Source: Deltaproteobacteria bacterium (GTDB taxonomy: Bacteria; Desulfobacterota; Binatia; UTPRO1). From it: DNA of 39,748 nucleotides. This document shows positions 36,505-39,748 of the stretch, piece after piece. Under the pieces are notes generated by a model that was not told the DNA's origin, did no database searches, and was given only the letters and a program-made list of their open reading frames with translations. The stretch spans positions 1 through 39,748 of the forward strand of contig JAJCZP010000159.1 in the NCBI GenBank assembly GCA_029262315.1, given 5' to 3'. Every line of letters starts with the position of its first letter. The stretch's first letter is position 1. Both the position numbers and the translations under genes were made by a program.

Positions 36505-37188
36505 ATGCCGTCGCGCTACAACGATGCGCCAGGAGCATACACGCAGCAGGCTCCCGGTATCTCTGGGATCTGTGCAAGCTTCCTCGCCAACTCCGTCGGC
36601 AGCAGCCCCGCACGGCTGATCGCAGGCGTCGTCGGCGCCTTACTGATTCTCACGGTGACGACGGCCGCCCACGCGCAGATTCAATACTCGCGAAGCGCCG
36701 AGAACGTCGTCATTCGCTTCCAGGAGGTCCTCGGTGAGTTCGCCGACGGAGACCGTGGGCCTTCCATCGAAATCTACGGCGATGGCACCGCACGGGTACA
36801 CTACCCGGTGTTCATGAAGCGGGCTGGCGACTACACGACGCAGCTCGACGCCGCCGACATGGATCGCCTGATCGCCATTGTCGCCGGCGGGGGACTCCTC
36901 AACTTCGACGCCACGGCCGTGACCCACGCGAAAGCCCGCGCCGCCAACGCACGCGCGGCAACCGCGGCTCGTACCGATCAGCGCCCGACCCGACACATCG
37001 TACTCGACGCTTCGACCACGATCGTCGAGCTCGATCTCGGCGGCGTCCACCGGACCATCCGCTGGTCGGGGCTGCGCTCCGATGCACGCCACTACCCCGG
37101 GGTCTCGGAGATCCAGGGCCTGGCCCAGACTCAGCGTGAACTACTCACCTTCATGGAGCGGGATGATCTCACACGGGTGACGCCGTGA
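36505..37188 (+). CDS. Secreted protein of unknown function, coupled to the zincin gene
   Basis: I do not recognise this 227-residue protein. It has a rather long N-terminal region before a hydrophobic signal segment (LIAGVVGALLILTVTTAAHA, cut about residue 57). The mature part begins QIQYSRSAENVVIRFQEV and contains SIEIYGDGTARVHYP and LDAADMDRLIAIVAGGGLL. This layout, with a strand-turn-strand containing GDG followed by a helix, is also seen in small exported domains of the DUF6438 kind. An Ala/Arg-rich stretch (THAKARAANARAATAARTDQR) divides the mature protein. The ATG at 36505 has AGGAAGG 6 nt upstream. The stop overlaps the zincin start by 4 nt (GTGA), so the two are translated together. 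It could be a partner, chaperone or inhibitor of that enzyme. Confidence 0.7.
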   Translation: MPSRYNDAPGAYTQQAPGISGICASFLANSVGSSPARLIAGVVGALLILTVTTAAHAQIQYSRSAENVVIRFQEVLGEFADGDRGPSIEIYGDGTARVHYPVFMKRAGDYTTQLDAADMDRLIAIVAGGGLLNFDATAVTHAKARAANARAATAARTDQRPTRHIVLDASTTIVELDLGGVHRTIRWSGLRSDARHYPGVSEIQGLAQTQRELLTFMERDDLTRVTP

Positions 37189-39227
37189 CGCGCACACGAA
37201 CCGCCTCCCACCTCGTCTCGGCGGTCGGGCTTGCGATGCTGGTCGCACTCGCGACCGCCTCTCGGGCCGAAGCAGGGGCCTTCATCTTCTCAGGAGAGGG
37301 CGACCTCGACGTCATCTCACACCCCGTAGGCTACAACGGTGCCGGCGGTCCACTCATCGTCTCGGTCTGCATCGATCCTACGTCGGCCAACGCCGCCGAC
37401 ATGGTCATCCCGACGCAGAACATCATCAACACGATGAACAACCTGGCCCCCGCATCGCCAAACGTCACGACCCTCTCGATGCCCGGCGCCACCGACTGGG
37501 AGTCCGTCGCGCTGCACGAGCTCGGCCACTGCGGCTTCGCGTTCGCGCATGTGAACGCCGCCACCGAGTCTGGCCTCTCGGGCAACAACCGCAACTACAC
37601 CAAGGCGACCGACGGCGTGGACAACAGCTTCGACACCGACGATGGCGTCGACAACATCATCGGCTCGGCCGACGACGTCCGAGACGACGACGTCAACCTG
37701 CACTGGTTCAGACTCGGCAGCAACAATCCGTGCGACCCAACACTGCCGGCCACGATCGACTCGACGACCTACGCCCGCAACACGGCCTCGCTGCCCGGAG
37801 GCGACCTGTTCGCCGCCAACGCGGACTTCACCGTCTGCAACGATCTCGGCTTCGTCAACACCGAGGCCATCATGCAGCAGGGGACCTTCACGAACGAAGC
37901 GCAGCGTGGCCTCGCGGGCGACGATGTGGCAACCGCTCGACTCGGCATGGCCGGACTCGACGAGATTCAGGGCACCGCGGACGACTATACCGTCACGTTC
38001 GTCTACGCGGGACTGACGACATCGTGCGATCTGGTGATCGATTTCGACAACGGCCAGACCGGCTTCGCGGTATGCAGCGCCAACGCGACGAACTTCAGCG
38101 GTGACCACTGGAGCGTCACGACCGGGAACATGTTCTACAACACCGGGGCGAACTGGTTCTTCAACTCCGTCCCCGCCGGACCGACCGTCACGCCGACGCC
38201 AACGGTCACACCCACACCGACCGTCACGCCGACGCCACAAGTCGACCACTTCGTCATGTACAAGGCCAAGGGCTCGACGCGCATCGATCTACCCAACAAC
38301 GGCAAATTCCCCGTTAGGGACTACAACCTCCTGCTCGACGACATCGAGTTGTCGAATGCCGATGTCGACGACCCAGAGAACTATCAGGTGAAGAGGGAGA
38401 GGAGCCTGCTCGTGCCCGCGGTCAAGAACGCTGGCGCACCGCTGTTCGACGCCGACCTGCACTACATCCGCTATCAGATCAAAGAAGCGAAGGAAGGTGC
38501 GGGCGCATTCGTCGCGCCGAGCTATCCGAAGGCCCAGAAACACGAGAAACGCGTCTGGAGCCTGCTGAACCAGTTCGGCACCATCAACGTCCAGACCAAG
38601 AAAGTGGAGGCCATGCTAGTCCCGGCCGCCAAGGATCTCGTCGCGTTGCCCCCGGCACCCGGCAACCATACCCACTACATCTGCTACCAGGCGAGCGCGA
38701 CCAAGGACGTCACCGACCAGACACCCGACGCCGGCGGCAAGGGCAAGTTCCGGAAGGACCTGCAGGCCTATTTCGGGGATCAGTTCCTCGACATCGATTG
38801 CGCACTCGATCGGAACGGATTGCCGAGCTTCCCTGGCAGCCCAGTGGCCGGCAACTGCCTGCTCAATCTCAGCAAGGTCAAGTCGCTGTGCACACCGATC
38901 GTGAAAGCCGATGTGGGGGGCGCGCCCCCACGGGTGACGGTCGCGCCTGGGGGCAGCAACTCGATACCGACGTCGACGGAGAGCCTGCTCTGCTATCAGG
39001 TGAAGCTAGCCAGCAAGGTCCTGAGCGCGGACGCGGCGCTCCTCGGCAACGTCAGCGTCGGCGACTCACTCAAGCAATCCAAGCACGTGAAGCGGAGCCT
39101 CTCCACGGGGACGGCACCCCACACGCAGCCCGGCAATCAGTTTCCGGCGCCGCTGCAAGTCGACACCAAGAAGACCGAGTTCGCCTGCATCCCGAGCTTC
39201 GTGTCCGCGGTCGTTCCGGCACCGTAG
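37185..39227 (+). CDS. Secreted matrixin-like zincin with TP-repeat linker and C-terminal repeats
   Basis: A 680-residue exported protein starting at GTG 37185. A signal peptide (LVSAVGLAMLVALATASRAEA) precedes a metzincin-like domain: LHELGHCGFAFAHVN gives His 111, Glu 112, His 115 and His 122, followed later by AIMQQGTF as a possible Met-turn and LAGDDVATARLGMAG, as in matrixins. The third His is one residue further along than in the standard HExxHxxGxxH. An Asp-rich stretch (DTDDGVDNIIGSADDVRDDD) may bind calcium. A TPTPTV-type linker (about residues 334-351) leads to about 330 residues with three related segments marked by HFVMYKAK, HYICYQAS and LLCYQVK, plus paired Cys. The C-terminal part may anchor the protein to the cell surface. 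Its activity is not certain. Confidence 0.82.
   Translation: MTRTRTASHLVSAVGLAMLVALATASRAEAGAFIFSGEGDLDVISHPVGYNGAGGPLIVSVCIDPTSANAADMVIPTQNIINTMNNLAPASPNVTTLSMPGATDWESVALHELGHCGFAFAHVNAATESGLSGNNRNYTKATDGVDNSFDTDDGVDNIIGSADDVRDDDVNLHWFRLGSNNPCDPTLPATIDSTTYARNTASLPGGDLFAANADFTVCNDLGFVNTEAIMQQGTFTNEAQRGLAGDDVATARLGMAGLDEIQGTADDYTVTFVYAGLTTSCDLVIDFDNGQTGFAVCSANATNFSGDHWSVTTGNMFYNTGANWFFNSVPAGPTVTPTPTVTPTPTVTPTPQVDHFVMYKAKGSTRIDLPNNGKFPVRDYNLLLDDIELSNADVDDPENYQVKRERSLLVPAVKNAGAPLFDADLHYIRYQIKEAKEGAGAFVAPSYPKAQKHEKRVWSLLNQFGTINVQTKKVEAMLVPAAKDLVALPPAPGNHTHYICYQASATKDVTDQTPDAGGKGKFRKDLQAYFGDQFLDIDCALDRNGLPSFPGSPVAGNCLLNLSKVKSLCTPIVKADVGGAPPRVTVAPGGSNSIPTSTESLLCYQVKLASKVLSADAALLGNVSVGDSLKQSKHVKRSLSTGTAPHTQPGNQFPAPLQVDTKKTEFACIPSFVSAVVPAP
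38184..38237 (+). repeat. Three 18-nt units encoding a TP-rich linker
   Basis: Three in-register 18-base units (38184, 38202, 38220) encode TVTPTP three times within the zincin gene. The first and third units are identical and the second differs by synonymous changes only. It joins the catalytic domain to the C-terminal repeat region. Confidence 0.9.
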
Positions 39228-39244
39228 CTCAGCCATCGCGACGC

Positions 39245-39287
39245 CCGGACCGGACGGGGATCTTCCACTGATCGCCGCCCGGTCCGG
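39245..39287 (+). terminator. Possible hairpin after the zincin gene
   Basis: CCGGACCGG (39245-39253) and CCGGTCCGG (39279-39287) form a perfect 9-bp inverted repeat around a 25-nt centre, starting 18 nt after the stop codon. No T-run follows, so it may be only a processing or Rho-related structure. The remaining 88 nt before the next gene show no other signal I can support. Confidence 0.3.
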
Positions 39288-39375
39288 AGCGCACGTGCGG
39301 AACGTGCCCTGCCCCGGGGCTTCCTTTCTCAACTGCCCGTGCGCCGGGTGTCTGATACGATGAGCCTCGGGTCTC

Positions 39376-39748
39376 ATGGGTATCCCGAATCCGATTGCCG
39401 TTCTGGCCGTGTCCGCGATCACGCTGACGCTGCTCGTCGCCGCACCCGAGATCGATGCGGCCGACGAGCCCCTGGTAAGCGTCGTCGTCGAACTCGAGAC
39501 GACACCGTTGGCGCGGACGGCCGCACAACGTCAGCGCACCCAACGCCCCGACCGAAAACCACTGGGACGGCGCCGCCTCGACGCACACTCCGCAACCAGC
39601 CGGGCGCATCTCCGACGACTCGACGACGACCTCGGAGCATTCGAAATGACTGCCCGTGGCATCGCTCCGTCGATGCAACGCCTCCACCGCTACCGTGCCG
39701 TCGTAGGAGGGGTCTCACTGCGCGTTCCCGAGCGGGCGATCGCGGCCC
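39376..39748 (+). CDS. Subtilisin-family (S8) protease, N-terminal part only, cut by the window end
   Basis: The first 124 codons of a secreted protein; the rest lies beyond the window. A signal peptide (IAVLAVSAITLTLLVAAPEIDAA) is followed by VSVVVELETTPLA, an Arg-rich stretch (about residues 49-72) and HLRRLDDDLGAF...MQRLHRYRAVVGGVSLRVP. This matches the inhibitor I9 propeptide of subtilases, where the chain ends in a strand of the VxGxSxxxP kind just before the catalytic domain. No catalytic Asp, His or Ser is visible yet, so the assignment rests on the propeptide only. No strong ribosome binding site is seen before the ATG. It follows another secreted putative protease on the same strand. 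Confidence 0.6.
   Translation, partial: MGIPNPIAVLAVSAITLTLLVAAPEIDAADEPLVSVVVELETTPLARTAAQRQRTQRPDRKPLGRRRLDAHSATSRAHLRRLDDDLGAFEMTARGIAPSMQRLHRYRAVVGGVSLRVPERAIAA

Overview
The window is a GC-rich (about two-thirds G+C by eye), gene-dense bacterial chromosome segment with about 30 protein genes. I see no RNA genes, insertion sequences, phage genes or CRISPR arrays. Outer-membrane and periplasmic machinery (RND efflux with a TolC-type channel, several lipoproteins, paired M16 peptidases) points to a Gram-negative. Acyl-CoA dehydrogenases with an HdrD-like ETF:quinone oxidoreductase, Cys-rich C-terminal modules on secreted proteins and Thr-Pro-Thr linkers remind me of uncultured Deltaproteobacteria-like lineages such as Binatota or Desulfobacterota relatives. 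That placement is an inference from gene style, not from a marker gene.

Region 1 (1-5.1 kb) is lipid and ester metabolism of mixed orientation: a WS/DGAT acyltransferase divergent from a secreted PHB-depolymerase-like esterase, a small ABM-fold protein, a membrane protein of unknown function, an alpha/beta hydrolase of the hormone-sensitive-lipase type and a small membrane-anchored unknown.

Region 2 (5.1-13.7 kb) is an acyl-CoA energy module. On the minus strand lies an HdrD-like membrane oxidoreductase that should pass electrons from ETF to quinone, followed by two adjacent acyl-CoA dehydrogenases that look like the two halves of a heteromeric enzyme. Diverging from it, after a DUF192 protein, is a complete four-gene sodium-pumping methylmalonyl-CoA-type decarboxylase operon (carboxyltransferase, small membrane subunit, biotin carrier, sodium channel subunit). 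Its candidate promoter overlaps an inverted repeat. Together these would oxidise acyl-CoAs to quinone and turn decarboxylation into a sodium gradient.

Region 3 (13.8-25.4 kb) is mostly housekeeping: arginine decarboxylase (speA), an RNase R-like exoribonuclease whose reading frame extends far upstream of its first ATG without any usual start codon and carries a basic octapeptide repeat, a sulfatase-superfamily lipoprotein with a Thr at the nucleophile position, a secreted cupin, an M16 peptidase pair (one active, one lacking the zinc motif), DNA ligase (ligA) and acylphosphatase.

Region 4 (25.4-39.7 kb) is envelope and secretion. A very large exported protein joins a beta-propeller, a di-haem peroxidase-like part, a calcium-type loop and two Cys-rich modules; it appears to start at CTG. 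Divergent from it is a four-gene operon of RND pump, adaptor, TolC-like channel and a multi-spanning membrane protein resembling lysylphosphatidylglycerol-synthase flippase domains. The window ends with a coupled pair of secreted proteins (an unknown and a matrixin-like zincin with a TP-repeat linker and C-terminal repeats) and the start of a subtilisin-family protease. The least explained items are the start-less RNase R gene, the haem-propeller fusion, the matrixin-like protein with its partner, and a duplicated acyl-CoA dehydrogenase 3' end.
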